A stretch of 64,000 bases of DNA from Arthrobacter gallicola. Lineage in GTDB: Bacteria; Actinomycetota; Actinomycetes; Actinomycetales; Micrococcaceae. This document shows positions 25,121 to 33,678 of the stretch, piece after piece. The stretch covers positions 242,674 to 306,673 of the forward strand of contig NZ_JACSQD010000002.1 in the NCBI RefSeq assembly GCF_014836775.1. The letters run 5' to 3'. How positions within the stretch are numbered: position 1 is the first letter of the stretch; the number at the start of each line of letters is the position of its first letter. A model generated the notes under the pieces. It was not told where the DNA came from and made no database searches. It saw only the letters and a list, made by a program, of their open reading frames with translations. The translations under genes were made by a program, and so were the position numbers.

Positions 25121-25239
25121 GGTTCCGCCCGCCTCTTCGCAGTTTCCCGGGCCTGGCCGTGAAGTTCGGGGCCAGGTCGCGGGGGTTCAGGCTATTTCTA
25201 ACGCGCAGGCGGGTACCCGCGCCAGAGCCCGGGCACCGG

Positions 25240-26757
25240 TCAGCCGCCGAGCTCCCCCGAAAGCCGGCCCTGCAGGGACAGTGAAGAGTCATTCAGGCCC
25301 GTGATCCGGACGGTTTTGCCGCGGCTGCGGTACTTTTCGGTGATGGAATCCAGCGCCGCGACGGTGGAGGCATCCCAAACATGCGAGCCGCTCATGTCGA
25401 TCACCACGTCTGCCGGGTCCAGCGCGTACTCGAACTGGGTATAAAGGTCGTTCGAGGAGGCGAAGAACAACTCGCCCCGCACCGCATAGGTGACCGCGGC
25501 GCCGTCGTCGGCCACCGTCCGCTGCACGGTGACGAAGTGCGCCACGCGCCGGGCAAACAGGACCATCGCCACCAGGACACCGATGCCGACGCCGATTGCC
25601 AGGTTGTGCGTGAGCACGGTCGCGACGACGGTGGTCACCATCACCACGGTTTCCGACCGGGGCATCCGGCGCAGCGTGGACGGGCGGATGCTGTGCCAGT
25701 CGAACGCGGCCCAGGCCACGAAGATCATCACCGCGACCAGCGCCGCCATGGGAATCAGCGCCACGATGTCGCCCAGCACCACCACCAGGATCAGCAGGAA
25801 AACACCGGCCAGGAACGTGGAAATCCGGGTCCGGGCGCCGGAGGCCTTTACGTTCATCATGGTCTGCCCGACGACGGCGCAGCCGCCCATCCCGCCGAAG
25901 AACCCGGTGACGATGTTGGCGATGCCCTGCCCGGCGGCCTCCCGTGGCTTGGAGGAGCGGGTGTCGGTGATGTCGTCCACCAGCTTGGCGGTCAGCAGCG
26001 ATTCGAGCAGACCCACGAACGCCATCGCCACGGCGAAGGGCGCAATGATCTGCAGGGTTTCCAGGGTCAGCGGAACATCGGGGAAAAGCAGGGCCGGCAG
26101 GCTGTCCGGCAGCTCACCCTTGTCCCCCACCGTCGGGACGTTCCAGCCGGCGGCGACGGCGGCAGCCGTGAGCAGGACGATCGCCACCAGCGGTGCGGGC
26201 ACCGCCGTCGTCAGTTGGGGCAGCAGGAACACAATCAGCAGCCCGACGGCGACGATCGGGTAGACCAGCCACGGCACCCCGATCAGTTCGGGCAGCTGGG
26301 AGGAAAACACCAGGATGGCCAGCGCGTTCACGAAGCCCACCATCACGGAGCGCGGAATGAATCGCATCAGCTTGGCGACCCCGGCGAGCGCGAGCAGGAT
26401 CTGAAAAATCCCGGCCAGGATCACGGTTGGCACCAGGTACTCCACGCCGTGGCTGGCAACAACCGGGGCGATGACCAGCGCCACGGCTCCCGTAGCCGCG
26501 GAAACCATGGCTGGCCGTCCGCCCACGAACGCAATGGTCACGGCCATGGTGAAGGAGGCGAACAGGCCCATCCGCGGGTCGACGCCGGCGATCACCGAGA
26601 AGGCGATGGCCTCCGGGATCAGGGCCAAGGCCACCACCAGTCCGGCGAGCACCTCGGTTTTCAGCAGCCGCGGCGAGCGCAGGGTGGAGAGGACAGTTTG
26701 CGGGGCGGAGTGCGCTGGAACGGGAGTCGGGGCAGGTAGGGACAAGGCGGTTTCCAT
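25240..26757 (-). CDS. SulP-family anion transporter with STAS domain
   Basis: A 505-aa secondary anion transporter (sulfate, bicarbonate or carboxylates). The N-terminal part has about 11 hydrophobic segments with SulP hallmarks VVALALIPEAIAFSVIAGVD and VNVKASGARTRISTF-like loop GQTMMNVKASGARTR. The C-terminal ~90 residues form a STAS domain (YAVRGELFFASSNDLY, then DVVIDMSGSHVWDASTVAAL). ATG 26757 (or 26775) is chosen from family length; neither has a good Shine-Dalgarno site. The open frame further upstream runs through a 52-bp repeat whose period is not a multiple of three, so it cannot be coding. Confidence 0.87.
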   Translation of the reverse strand: METALSLPAPTPVPAHSAPQTVLSTLRSPRLLKTEVLAGLVVALALIPEAIAFSVIAGVDPRMGLFASFTMAVTIAFVGGRPAMVSAATGAVALVIAPVVASHGVEYLVPTVILAGIFQILLALAGVAKLMRFIPRSVMVGFVNALAILVFSSQLPELIGVPWLVYPIVAVGLLIVFLLPQLTTAVPAPLVAIVLLTAAAVAAGWNVPTVGDKGELPDSLPALLFPDVPLTLETLQIIAPFAVAMAFVGLLESLLTAKLVDDITDTRSSKPREAAGQGIANIVTGFFGGMGGCAVVGQTMMNVKASGARTRISTFLAGVFLLILVVVLGDIVALIPMAALVAVMIFVAWAAFDWHSIRPSTLRRMPRSETVVMVTTVVATVLTHNLAIGVGIGVLVAMVLFARRVAHFVTVQRTVADDGAAVTYAVRGELFFASSNDLYTQFEYALDPADVVIDMSGSHVWDASTVAALDSITEKYRSRGKTVRITGLNDSSLSLQGRLSGELGG

Positions 26758-27272
26758 TCGGGTGTGCGGGGGCATTCGGCGGCCGGGGCGGAATGCCGGG
26801 GGCCGTGCGACGAATCCGGTTCCAGAATACCGGCGCGGTGTCCCCGCAATGGAAGTCCAGCCGCTGGCGGAGACGCAGTCCGGAGCGTCGCTCGGCTCGC
26901 GGTGCCCGCCGGATGGGGGGTCCGGGTGGCCCTTTCCCTGCGTTTCGGGACATCCCTGCCAGATGGGGACCTCCCGGGTAACCCTTTCCCTGCGTTTCGG
27001 GACATCCCTGCCAGATGGGGACCTCCCGGGTGACCCTTTCCCTGCGTTTCGGGACTTCCCTGCCAGATGGGGACCTCCCGGGTGACCCTTTCCCTGCGTT
27101 TCGGGACTTCCCTGCCAGATGGGGACAATCCTGCGCGGCGCCGCGGCAGGAAAGTCCCAAACCGGAAGGATTGTCTCAAAACGGAGCAAAACACGGACGG
27201 CCAGCCGCTCAGGCCCAAACAGCTCGTATGAGAGGGTCAAAACAGGAACAGCAGCCGTAGAAAGCAGGAAAT
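26758..27272. other. 515-bp intergenic region with tandem repeat and hairpin
   Basis: This gap between the divergent SulP gene and the hypothetical gene at 27273 has no gene I can support. It holds a GC-rich stretch (26758-26929) without recognisable motifs, the 52-bp tandem array, an imperfect hairpin (27103-27116 with 27145-27158, GGGACTTCCCTGCC against GGCAGGAAAGTCCC, 13 of 14 paired), and an AT-richer segment with the ribosome site of the next gene. Confidence 0.7.
26930..27126. repeat. 52-bp noncoding tandem repeat, 3.8 copies
   Basis: Copies begin at 26930, 26982, 27034 and 27086, the last cut at 27126. Each begins CCCTTTCCCTGCGTTTCGGG and contains GCCAGATGGGGACCTCCCGG. The copies differ only at one A/T (GGGACATCC or GGGACTTCC) and one A/G before the next unit. 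There are no variable spacers. Because 52 is not a multiple of three, all six frames shift between units, which argues against coding. Confidence 0.95.
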
Positions 27273-27800
27273 GTGGAAGAGGAACCATCATTCGTGCCGG
27301 GCGTCAGCCGGTGGCGTGCAGACGGCACCAGACTCACCGCGGACTTCGGAACCTGGCGTGGACAGGAGTACGAACTCCTCAGCCGCAGGCGGGATGCGGA
27401 GGGAACGCTGTGCCTTCTCTCCCGAGCCGATAAAGCGCCAGGACCCGACTGGCGAACCAGGAAAATGCACCCGAACAATTTCGCCGAAACCCCGTACAGG
27501 CATTTCCTCGATGTCCCCGCAGCGGAAGTGACAAACATCCTGCGGGTCGAAACCACTGGGGAATTGGGCCGCAACCGGAAGGTCCAAATCCTGGCTGAGG
27601 ACGCCGCGGGCAGGCTCGCGGTCATGCAGTCAAGCCTGTGGGATGAATCGGACCAGCGCAGACTCATCACCTCTTACGGTTTCCGTCCGTTCTCTGACAG
27701 CGAGCCTTTGTCGCACCAGAGCGTCGCCGGCTGGATCCCGGCCGAGCCCGAACGGAACCCTGACGCTGGGCAGCAGGACCGAGAATTTCTGACGCCCTGA
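27273..27800 (+). CDS. Hypothetical protein, 175 aa
   Basis: A soluble, charged protein I do not recognise. GTG 27273 has GCAGGAAAT ahead and reads into PSFVPGVSRWRADGTRL. The middle contains WRTRKMHPNNFAETPYRHFL and a YGFRPFSDSEPLSHQSVAGW block; there is no signal, membrane segment or cysteine pattern. Base composition is slightly less GC-rich than its neighbours, which may mean recent acquisition. It lies between the 52-bp repeat array and acdS, 63 bp upstream of the latter. Confidence 0.6.
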   Translation: MEEEPSFVPGVSRWRADGTRLTADFGTWRGQEYELLSRRRDAEGTLCLLSRADKAPGPDWRTRKMHPNNFAETPYRHFLDVPAAEVTNILRVETTGELGRNRKVQILAEDAAGRLAVMQSSLWDESDQRRLITSYGFRPFSDSEPLSHQSVAGWIPAEPERNPDAGQQDREFLTP

Positions 27801-27863
27801 GCCAAGACCCACCCGCTTTTGGGTTCCACGCTCCGGCATGAGGCATAAGGCATACTCGTCCGC

Positions 27864-28877
27864 ATGGCCATCACGGACTTTGAGCGCTATCCCCTGACCT
27901 TCGGGCCCAGCCCGGTCCACCCACTCCCCCGCCTAAGCCAGCACCTGGGCGGCGGCGTCGAGATCTGGGCGAAGCGGGAGGACGTCAACAGCGGCCTCGC
28001 GTTCGGCGGCAACAAGACCCGCAAACTGGAATACCTGGTGCCGGACGCGCTGGCGCAGGGTGCGGACACGCTGGTGTCCATCGGCGGCTACCAGTCCAAC
28101 CACACCCGGCAGGTTGCCGCGGTTGCCGCAAAGCTGGGCCTGAAGGCACGGCTGGTGCAGGAGAACTGGGTGGACTGGCCGGACCCGCTCTCGGACCGGG
28201 TGGGCAACATCCAGCTTTCCCGGATCATGGGGGCGGACGTCCGGCTGGACAGCGCCGGGTTCGACATCGGTTTCCGCAGCAGCTGGGAGGCCGCCATCGA
28301 CGAGGTGAAGGCCGACGGCGGCACGCCCTACGCGATTCCGGCCGGCGCCTCTGACCATCCGTTGGGCGGCCTGGGCTTCGCCAACTGGGCGTACGAGGTT
28401 CAGCAGCAGGAGCGTGAGCTGGGCATCTTTTTCGACACCATCATTGTCTGTACGGTCACCGGTTCCACCCACGGGGGCATGATCGCCGGCTTCGCCGGAC
28501 AGGACCGGCCACGGCGGGTGCTCGGCATCGATGCCTCAGCGACCCTGCAGAAGACCCGGGACCAAGTGGAGCGCATCGCCCGGAACACGGCGGAGCTGAT
28601 CGGCCTGGACCGGGACCTGCGCGACGATGAGATCACCGTCCTGGAGGGCTGGGCCGGGGACCTCTACGGCATTCCGGTGGACTCCACGCTGGAAGCGATC
28701 CGGCTCGGTGCCTCGCTCGAGGCGATGATTACCGACCCGGTCTACGAGGGAAAGTCCCTCGCGGGCCTGATCTCCCTGGTGACCAGCGGGGAGATCCCGG
28801 CCGGCAGCAGGGTGCTCTACGCCCATCTGGGCGGTCAGCTGGCACTCAACGCCTACAGCGGACTGTTCCGCTCGTAA
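27864..28877 (+). CDS. acdS: 1-aminocyclopropane-1-carboxylate deaminase
   Basis: A 337-aa PLP enzyme that splits ACC, the ethylene precursor of plants, into 2-oxobutyrate and ammonia. Residues fall at the same numbers as in the characterised Pseudomonas enzyme: Lys51 (PLP Schiff base, GGNKTRK), Ser78 (YQSNHT), Tyr268, Tyr294-Glu295 (VYEGKS) and Leu322 (AHLGG). Glu295 and Leu322 separate true ACC deaminases from D-cysteine desulfhydrases. The family opening [18 protein letters not shown] is intact. A DapA-family gene follows 41 bp downstream. No adjacent Lrp-type regulator (AcdR) is seen. Confidence 0.95.
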   Translation: MAITDFERYPLTFGPSPVHPLPRLSQHLGGGVEIWAKREDVNSGLAFGGNKTRKLEYLVPDALAQGADTLVSIGGYQSNHTRQVAAVAAKLGLKARLVQENWVDWPDPLSDRVGNIQLSRIMGADVRLDSAGFDIGFRSSWEAAIDEVKADGGTPYAIPAGASDHPLGGLGFANWAYEVQQQERELGIFFDTIIVCTVTGSTHGGMIAGFAGQDRPRRVLGIDASATLQKTRDQVERIARNTAELIGLDRDLRDDEITVLEGWAGDLYGIPVDSTLEAIRLGASLEAMITDPVYEGKSLAGLISLVTSGEIPAGSRVLYAHLGGQLALNAYSGLFRS

Positions 28878-28918
28878 CACTTGCCCACCCCGCCGGAAGG
28901 CACGGTTACAGTCAGCTC

Positions 28919-29863
28919 ATGTTCACCGGCCTCAGCGCATTTCCCCTGACCCCGCTCAAAGACGACTCCGTTGACGAGGCCGCCTTCACCGGCCTCGTCC
29001 AGCGGCTCGCGGACTCCGGCGTCGACTCCATCACCGCACTGGGATCCACCGGTTCCTACGCCTACCTGACCGCCGCGGAGCGTGCCCGGGTGGCGCAGCT
29101 GGCCGTGGAGCACGCTGGCGGAGTACCGGTGTTTGTGGGTGTCGGCGCGCTGCGGACCTCGCATGTCCTGGCGAACGTCCGCTCCGCGGAGGCCGCGGGC
29201 GCGGCCGGCATCCTGCTGGCACCCATGAGCTACCAGCCGCTGACCGACGACGACGTCCTGGGCCTCTTCCGGAGCGTCACCGGCGGCACTGACCTGCCTG
29301 TGATCGTCTACGACAACCCCGGCACCACCCATTTCAGCTTCAGCACGGAGCTCTACGCACGGATAGCGGAGCTGCCCGGGATCGCGTCCATCAAGATCCC
29401 CGGTGTCCCGCAGGCTGCAGCTAAGGCCCGCGAACGGGTCGCAGGAATCCGGGCAGTGCTTCCGGAGCACGTCACCATCGGTATTTCCGGTGATGCGACG
29501 GCGGCGGACGGCCTGGCCGCGGGGTGCGACGCCTGGTACTCGGTGATCGCCGGAACGCTCCCGGCCCCCGCACTGCGGATCCTGCGCGCTGCCCGGGCGG
29601 ACAGTGCGAACACAGCGGACGAGGCAGACCAGGCGGACCGGGCGCACCAGACGGACAGAGCAGCCGCCGCCGCCGCCGAATCGGCGCGGCTGGCTCCCCT
29701 GTGGCAGCTCTTCGCCGAGTTCGGCAGCCTCCGGGTTACGGCCGCCATTGCCGAACAGCTTGGGCTGGCGCCGCACGCAAGCCTGCCCCTGCCCCTCCGC
29801 GGGCTGGACAGCAACGGACGTACCCGGGTGGCCCGTGTCCTGGAAGAACTCCGGCTGGCCTGA
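28919..29863 (+). CDS. DapA-family aldolase/synthase
   Basis: A 314-aa class I aldolase of the dihydrodipicolinate synthase/N-acetylneuraminate lyase family. GSTGSYAYLTAAERARV is the pyruvate-carboxylate loop, LPVIVYDNPG holds the family tyrosine, and the Schiff-base lysine is in ASIKIPG. About residue 220-250 a low-complexity insertion (SANTADEADQADRAHQTDR) is unusual and comes from short imperfect repeats in the DNA. It follows acdS closely, so it may act on a 2-oxo acid from the same pathway rather than in lysine synthesis, where housekeeping dapA sits in other contexts. Confidence 0.85.
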   Translation: MFTGLSAFPLTPLKDDSVDEAAFTGLVQRLADSGVDSITALGSTGSYAYLTAAERARVAQLAVEHAGGVPVFVGVGALRTSHVLANVRSAEAAGAAGILLAPMSYQPLTDDDVLGLFRSVTGGTDLPVIVYDNPGTTHFSFSTELYARIAELPGIASIKIPGVPQAAAKARERVAGIRAVLPEHVTIGISGDATAADGLAAGCDAWYSVIAGTLPAPALRILRAARADSANTADEADQADRAHQTDRAAAAAAESARLAPLWQLFAEFGSLRVTAAIAEQLGLAPHASLPLPLRGLDSNGRTRVARVLEELRLA

Positions 29864-29985
29864 AAACTGCCCGGTTTGGCCTGACGTGAGCCCGGCCACC
29901 GCATTCGGTGACTCCGACCGGAAGTCAGTAGGCTTAGGATCCGCGAAATTGTCCGTTTCGCTGATTGTTGCCAGGAGGAATGCCC

Positions 29986-31629
29986 ATGTCACCGTCCCGC
30001 GCCGATCTGCAGCGCACAGCTGCCCGGGTTTTTGGCTGGGAGGATTTCCGTCCCGGCCAGCTGGAAGCGATGGAGGCCGCGTCCACGGGCCGGGACGTGC
30101 TCTGCATCATGCCCACCGGCGCCGGAAAGTCCGCCGTCTACCAGGTGCCGGCCATGGCGATGCCGGGGACCGCCGTCGTGATTTCACCATTGATTGCCCT
30201 CCAGCAGGACCAGGCGGACGCCATTAACGAGGCGGTTGGCCGTACCGCTGCGTACGTGCTCAATTCCGCGCAGTCCCAGGCCTACTGGGACGAGGCGTGG
30301 GCCGCGGCAGAGGGGGACGGCGCCGGTCAGGCAAAGTTTCTTTTCCTCGGTCCGGAGCAGGTGGCCAGGGCGGAAGTAGCGGAACGGCTGCGTGCCCTGG
30401 ACGTCTCCTTAGTGGTTATCGATGAAGCACACTGCGTCTCCGCCTGGGGGCACGATTTCCGCCCCGACTACCTGCAGCTCGATCTTCTGGTCAAGGCCCT
30501 GGAACGGCCCGTCGTCGCCCTGACGGCTACGGCTTCCCCGCCGGTTCGAGCCGAGATCGTGGAGCAGCTCGGCATGCGGAATGAACTGCAGGTTTCCCTT
30601 GGCTTCGACCGGCCCAACCTGCGCCTGTCCGCGGCACGGCACGAAAATCCGGAGGACAAGCGGCGCGCCATCCTGGCCCAGACCGCGCAGCTGCCCGGCC
30701 CCGGACTGCTCTACGTTGCCACCCGCAGGGAAACCGAGGAATATGCGCAGGCCCTGCAGGAAAAAGGGCTGCGCGCTGATGCCTACCACTCAGGGCGGCG
30801 CCACGAGGACCGGCAGCAGATCCATGAACAGTTCCTTAACGACGCACTGGACGTGGTGGTGGCTACGACGGCGTTCGGCATGGGCATCGACAAACCCAAC
30901 GTGCGGTTTGTGGTGCACGCGGATGTGCCCGACTCCGTGGACAGCTATTACCAGGAGATCGGCCGCGGTGGGCGCGATGGGGAACCCTGTGGGATCTTCC
31001 TGCACTACCGGCCGGAAGACCTCGGGCTGCGCCGGTTCTTCGCCGCGAAATCCCCCAACGAGGAGGCGCTGAGCCAGGTCTTCAAGGTGGTGAAACGCCA
31101 TGATGCTCCAGTCTCCGCGGACACGCTCCGGCAGGACCTGGATATCAGCGCCCGGCGGCTCTCCGGGCAGTTGAGCCTGCTGGAACAATCCGGTTCGGTC
31201 CAGGCCAGCGGCGCCGGGTATACCGCGCTGCCTGTGACGGCGGCGAAAGCCGTTCAGGCCGCCGTCGAATTCGCCGAAAAGCGGGAGAACATTGACTCAT
31301 CCCGGCTGGAGATGATGCGCCAGTACGCCGAAACCGGTGACTGCCGCCGGCGCTTCCTGCTGAACTACTTCGGTGAGGACGCTCCCGACATGTGCGGGAA
31401 CTGTGACAACTGCGAGCGCGCGGAGGAACGGGGCGAGGAACTGGGTCCTCAGGAACCCGCCGGGGAGCAGCCCTTCCCGCTGCAGTCCGAGGTGACCCAC
31501 GCAGAGTGGGGCCGCGGCATGGTGATGAGCTACGACGACGGCACCGTGACCGTCCTGTTCGATTCCGAAGGCTACAAAACGCTCTCCGTGGACGTGGTGC
31601 TGGAGAAGGAGCTGCTCAGGGCACAGTGA
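29986..31629 (+). CDS. recQ: RecQ-family ATP-dependent DNA helicase
   Basis: A 547-aa 3'-5' helicase. The motifs appear in order: Q-motif FRPGQLEAM, motif I MPTGAGKSA (Lys48), motif Ia VVISPLIALQQDQ, motif II DEAH (146-149) with HCVSAWGHDFRPDY, motif III ALTATA, and motifs V-VI TAFGMGIDKPNVRFV and YYQEIGRGGRDGEP. The zinc site is CRRRFLLNYFGEDAPDMCGNCDNC-like (spaced Cys near 460-480). No HRDC domain is present; a short C-terminal GRGMVMSYDDGTVTVLF module is typical of actinobacterial RecQ. The second ATG (29986) is eight bases from AGGAGG and is preferred. Confidence 0.93.
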   Translation: MSPSRADLQRTAARVFGWEDFRPGQLEAMEAASTGRDVLCIMPTGAGKSAVYQVPAMAMPGTAVVISPLIALQQDQADAINEAVGRTAAYVLNSAQSQAYWDEAWAAAEGDGAGQAKFLFLGPEQVARAEVAERLRALDVSLVVIDEAHCVSAWGHDFRPDYLQLDLLVKALERPVVALTATASPPVRAEIVEQLGMRNELQVSLGFDRPNLRLSAARHENPEDKRRAILAQTAQLPGPGLLYVATRRETEEYAQALQEKGLRADAYHSGRRHEDRQQIHEQFLNDALDVVVATTAFGMGIDKPNVRFVVHADVPDSVDSYYQEIGRGGRDGEPCGIFLHYRPEDLGLRRFFAAKSPNEEALSQVFKVVKRHDAPVSADTLRQDLDISARRLSGQLSLLEQSGSVQASGAGYTALPVTAAKAVQAAVEFAEKRENIDSSRLEMMRQYAETGDCRRRFLLNYFGEDAPDMCGNCDNCERAEERGEELGPQEPAGEQPFPLQSEVTHAEWGRGMVMSYDDGTVTVLFDSEGYKTLSVDVVLEKELLRAQ

Positions 31630-31696
31630 CGTCCCGGCCCCTCCAGCGGGCAGCGGTTATTCCGGGACCGGTCGCCAAGGACCGCCAGGTTCCGCC

Positions 31697-31731
31697 ATCC
31701 CGGCGGCTGAACGAAGGTCACCCGCCGGGAT
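31697..31731. terminator. Hairpin between convergent recQ and cinA-like genes
   Basis: ATCCCGGCGG (31697-31706) and CCGCCGGGAT (31722-31731) form a perfect 10-bp stem between the two convergent genes. There is no T-tract, so termination by this hairpin is plausible rather than certain. Confidence 0.5.
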
Positions 31732-31737
31732 GATGCC

Positions 31738-32217
31738 TCAGGCCTGCCTGGCGAGTTCAAGCAGCCGCTGCAGCGCCGCCGCTTCGGTCTGTTCGATGAC
31801 TTCCTCCGGAGCGCCGTCGAACTGATGTTTGGAGCTGCCCGTGGCGCCCTTGCAGCTCCAGCCAATGAACACAGTGCCGGCGGGCTGTCCCTCCAGCGGG
31901 CCCGGACCGCCAGCCCCGGTGGTGGAAACGGCGACGTCGGCTCCGAACAGCCGGGCCGCTCCAGCCGCCATCTCCTCGGCGCACCGCGCACTGACCACCG
32001 GACCTGGACTGACGCCCAGCACGGACTGCTTGACCTCCGTCAGATACGCCACGATCCCGCCGCACAGCCACTGCCCGGTATTGCCGCCCTTCCCCAGCGC
32101 TCCCGTCAGGTTTCCGCAGGTCAGCGACTCAGCCAGGGCCACCTTCAGCCCGGCCCGTTCCACCTCCTCCGCGATGCGGTGTGGAAGCTCTTCCAACTGT
32201 CCGTTTGTGGCGTTCAT
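31738..32217 (-). CDS. CinA-family nicotinamide-nucleotide amidohydrolase
   Basis: A 159-aa stand-alone CinA C-terminal domain (PncC type) that deamidates NMN. It shows the family core LKVALAESLTCGNLTGAL, GGIVAYLTEVKQSVLGV, and STTGAGGPGPLEGQPAGTVFIGW. The length is normal for PncC. It is divergent from the glycosyltransferase locus, with an AT-rich promoter island between. Confidence 0.92.
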   Translation of the reverse strand: MNATNGQLEELPHRIAEEVERAGLKVALAESLTCGNLTGALGKGGNTGQWLCGGIVAYLTEVKQSVLGVSPGPVVSARCAEEMAAGAARLFGADVAVSTTGAGGPGPLEGQPAGTVFIGWSCKGATGSSKHQFDGAPEEVIEQTEAAALQRLLELARQA

Positions 32218-32259
32218 ACTCAGCCGCTGCCCACCCTTTCCGGTCCGTATGCTATTGAT

Positions 32260-32277
32260 TAGTAACGCTACTTACTA
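32260..32277. promoter_or_regulatory. Palindrome in AT-rich divergent promoter region
   Basis: TAGTAA (32260-32265) and TTACTA (32272-32277) form a 6-6-6 inverted repeat inside a short AT-rich island between the cinA-like gene and the glycosyltransferase locus. It overlaps plausible -10 elements (TATGCT, TTACTATTT), so an operator role is possible. Confidence 0.35.
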
Positions 32278-32345
32278 TTTCACCACCCGCGCGGCACCGG
32301 TTGTTGCTCAGACCTGCCGCCGCATAACGGAAAAGGGGTCACAGA

Positions 32346-33479
32346 TTGCAGCCGCGCAACACCATTCGGGTCGCCAGTGTTCCCTCCGGACACGTATACA
32401 TCCGCCATCTGGACCCGGTCCCTGGCGCCACAGCCGGCCAGGCAGAGAAGCTTCCGAAAGTGGTCCGGCTCCCCGATCCGGACCCCGATTCCCCGGACAA
32501 TCCCGCGACCGGCAAGTGGTGGCCGCCGGTTATGCTGCACGCGGACTGGATCGACGCCAATGCCGCTTCCTTCGACGTTTTCCACATCCACTTCGGATTC
32601 GATGCCCTGGACCCGCAGGATCTGCAGGACGCCGTGACCGCATTGCGCCGGCACGGCAAGCCGCTCATCTACACGGTGCACGATCTGCGCAATCCCCACC
32701 ACAACAGCCCCGAAGCGCACAACGCGCACCTGGACGTCCTGATCCCGGGTGCCGACGCGTTGATAACCCTTACCGCCGGAGCTGCCGCGGAGATCGAACG
32801 CCGCTGGGGACGGACTCCCCACGTGATTCCGCACCCGCACGTCGTCGAACTCGACACGATGGAACAGTACGTCCGCCGGGCGGCGCAGACCCCGCCGGGG
32901 CAGGAGTTCCGCGTCGGGGTCCACGTCAAAAGCCTGCGGGCCAGCATGGAGCCGCTGCCCGTGATCCAGGCACTGCTGGACGTTGCCCGGCAGGACGGCG
33001 GCATGGTGGTGCAGGTTAACGGGCACAAGGATGTCCTGGAATCCGGCGGGGCCCGGTACGACGCCGGCCTGGCACACTTCCTCACCGCCCAGGCCGCTGC
33101 CGGGGAACTTGTTCTCCACGTCCACGATTTCCTGCCTGATGATGACCTCTGGGAGTACCTCGCCGGCCTGGACCTCTCGGTGCTGCCCTACCGGTTCGGC
33201 ACCCACTCCGGCTGGCTGGAGGCCTGCCGGGACCTGGGCACCGCCGTCGCCGCTCCCGACTGCGGCTACTATGCCGGCCAGGGACCGGTGTTCGGCTACC
33301 ACCACGACGAAGCAGGACTCGATCCGGAATCATTGAAGGCCGCCGTCCGCGCCGCCCGGCTGGCCGGCCCGCCGGAGCCGCTGCCCACCCTGGCGCGCGC
33401 CGAACAGCGCACGGTGATCGCGGCCCAGCACACGGAAATCTACGCCACGCTCCTGGACCGGAGCGGGGTGCTGCAGTGA
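32346..33479 (+). CDS. Glycosyltransferase (GT-B type)
   Basis: A 377-aa GT-B fold protein. HIHFGFDALDPQDLQDAV, PLIYTVHDLRNPHH and HVIPHPHVVELDTM are the usual N-domain and linker elements. The C-domain has FRVGVHVKSLRASMEPLPVI, LVLHVHDFLPDDDLWEYLAG and DLSVLPYRFGTHSGWLEACR, equivalent to the donor-binding region. The initiator is TTG 32346 with AAAAGGGG ahead. The stop overlaps the next start (GTGA). As first gene of a four-gene cluster it probably builds a cell-surface glycan or glycolipid. Donor and acceptor are unknown. Confidence 0.8.
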   Translation: MQPRNTIRVASVPSGHVYIRHLDPVPGATAGQAEKLPKVVRLPDPDPDSPDNPATGKWWPPVMLHADWIDANAASFDVFHIHFGFDALDPQDLQDAVTALRRHGKPLIYTVHDLRNPHHNSPEAHNAHLDVLIPGADALITLTAGAAAEIERRWGRTPHVIPHPHVVELDTMEQYVRRAAQTPPGQEFRVGVHVKSLRASMEPLPVIQALLDVARQDGGMVVQVNGHKDVLESGGARYDAGLAHFLTAQAAAGELVLHVHDFLPDDDLWEYLAGLDLSVLPYRFGTHSGWLEACRDLGTAVAAPDCGYYAGQGPVFGYHHDEAGLDPESLKAAVRAARLAGPPEPLPTLARAEQRTVIAAQHTEIYATLLDRSGVLQ

Positions 33480-33678
33480 GGCTCTGCGTCATCGGACCCT
33501 CCCGGTTTCCGATCAGCGAGCCGTTCGCCGGCGGCCTGGAAGCCCACACCCATGCGCTGGTCTCCGCGCTGACCGCCCGCGGCCACGAGATCACGCTTTT
33601 CGCTGCCGCCGGTTCCGACCCGGACCTGAGGAATATGAGGCGCTGCTGCTCGAGGCCGCACAGGTGGTGGCCGCGTGA
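33476..33678 (+). pseudogene. Internally deleted glycosyltransferase remnant
   Basis: The 5' part starts at GTG 33476, overlapping the preceding stop, and encodes a typical GT4 beginning: MRLCVIGPSRFPISEPFAGG, then EAHTHALVSALTARGHEITLF. After about 52 codons this ends abruptly. In a different frame the following 50 bases read EEYEALLLEAAQVVAA and stop at TGA 33676-33678, which overlaps the next gene's GTG. Both flanking junctions are therefore intact while roughly a kilobase of coding sequence expected for a GT4 enzyme is missing and the frames no longer match. The product, if made in the first frame, would be nonfunctional. Confidence 0.8.

Noticed and set aside
25381-26739. Plus-strand 452-codon frame opposite SulP
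   Set aside because: Its His/Gln/Gly-rich composition is the usual antisense shadow of a membrane protein gene; SulP on the other strand is clear.
26930-27126. CRISPR-like array
   Set aside because: The repeats are contiguous with no variable spacers and no cas genes are present.
26758-27291. Continuous minus-strand open frame extending SulP by about 178 residues
   Set aside because: It reads through the 52-bp repeats, cycling through three frames because 52 is not divisible by three, and gives no family sequence; SulP begins near 26757.
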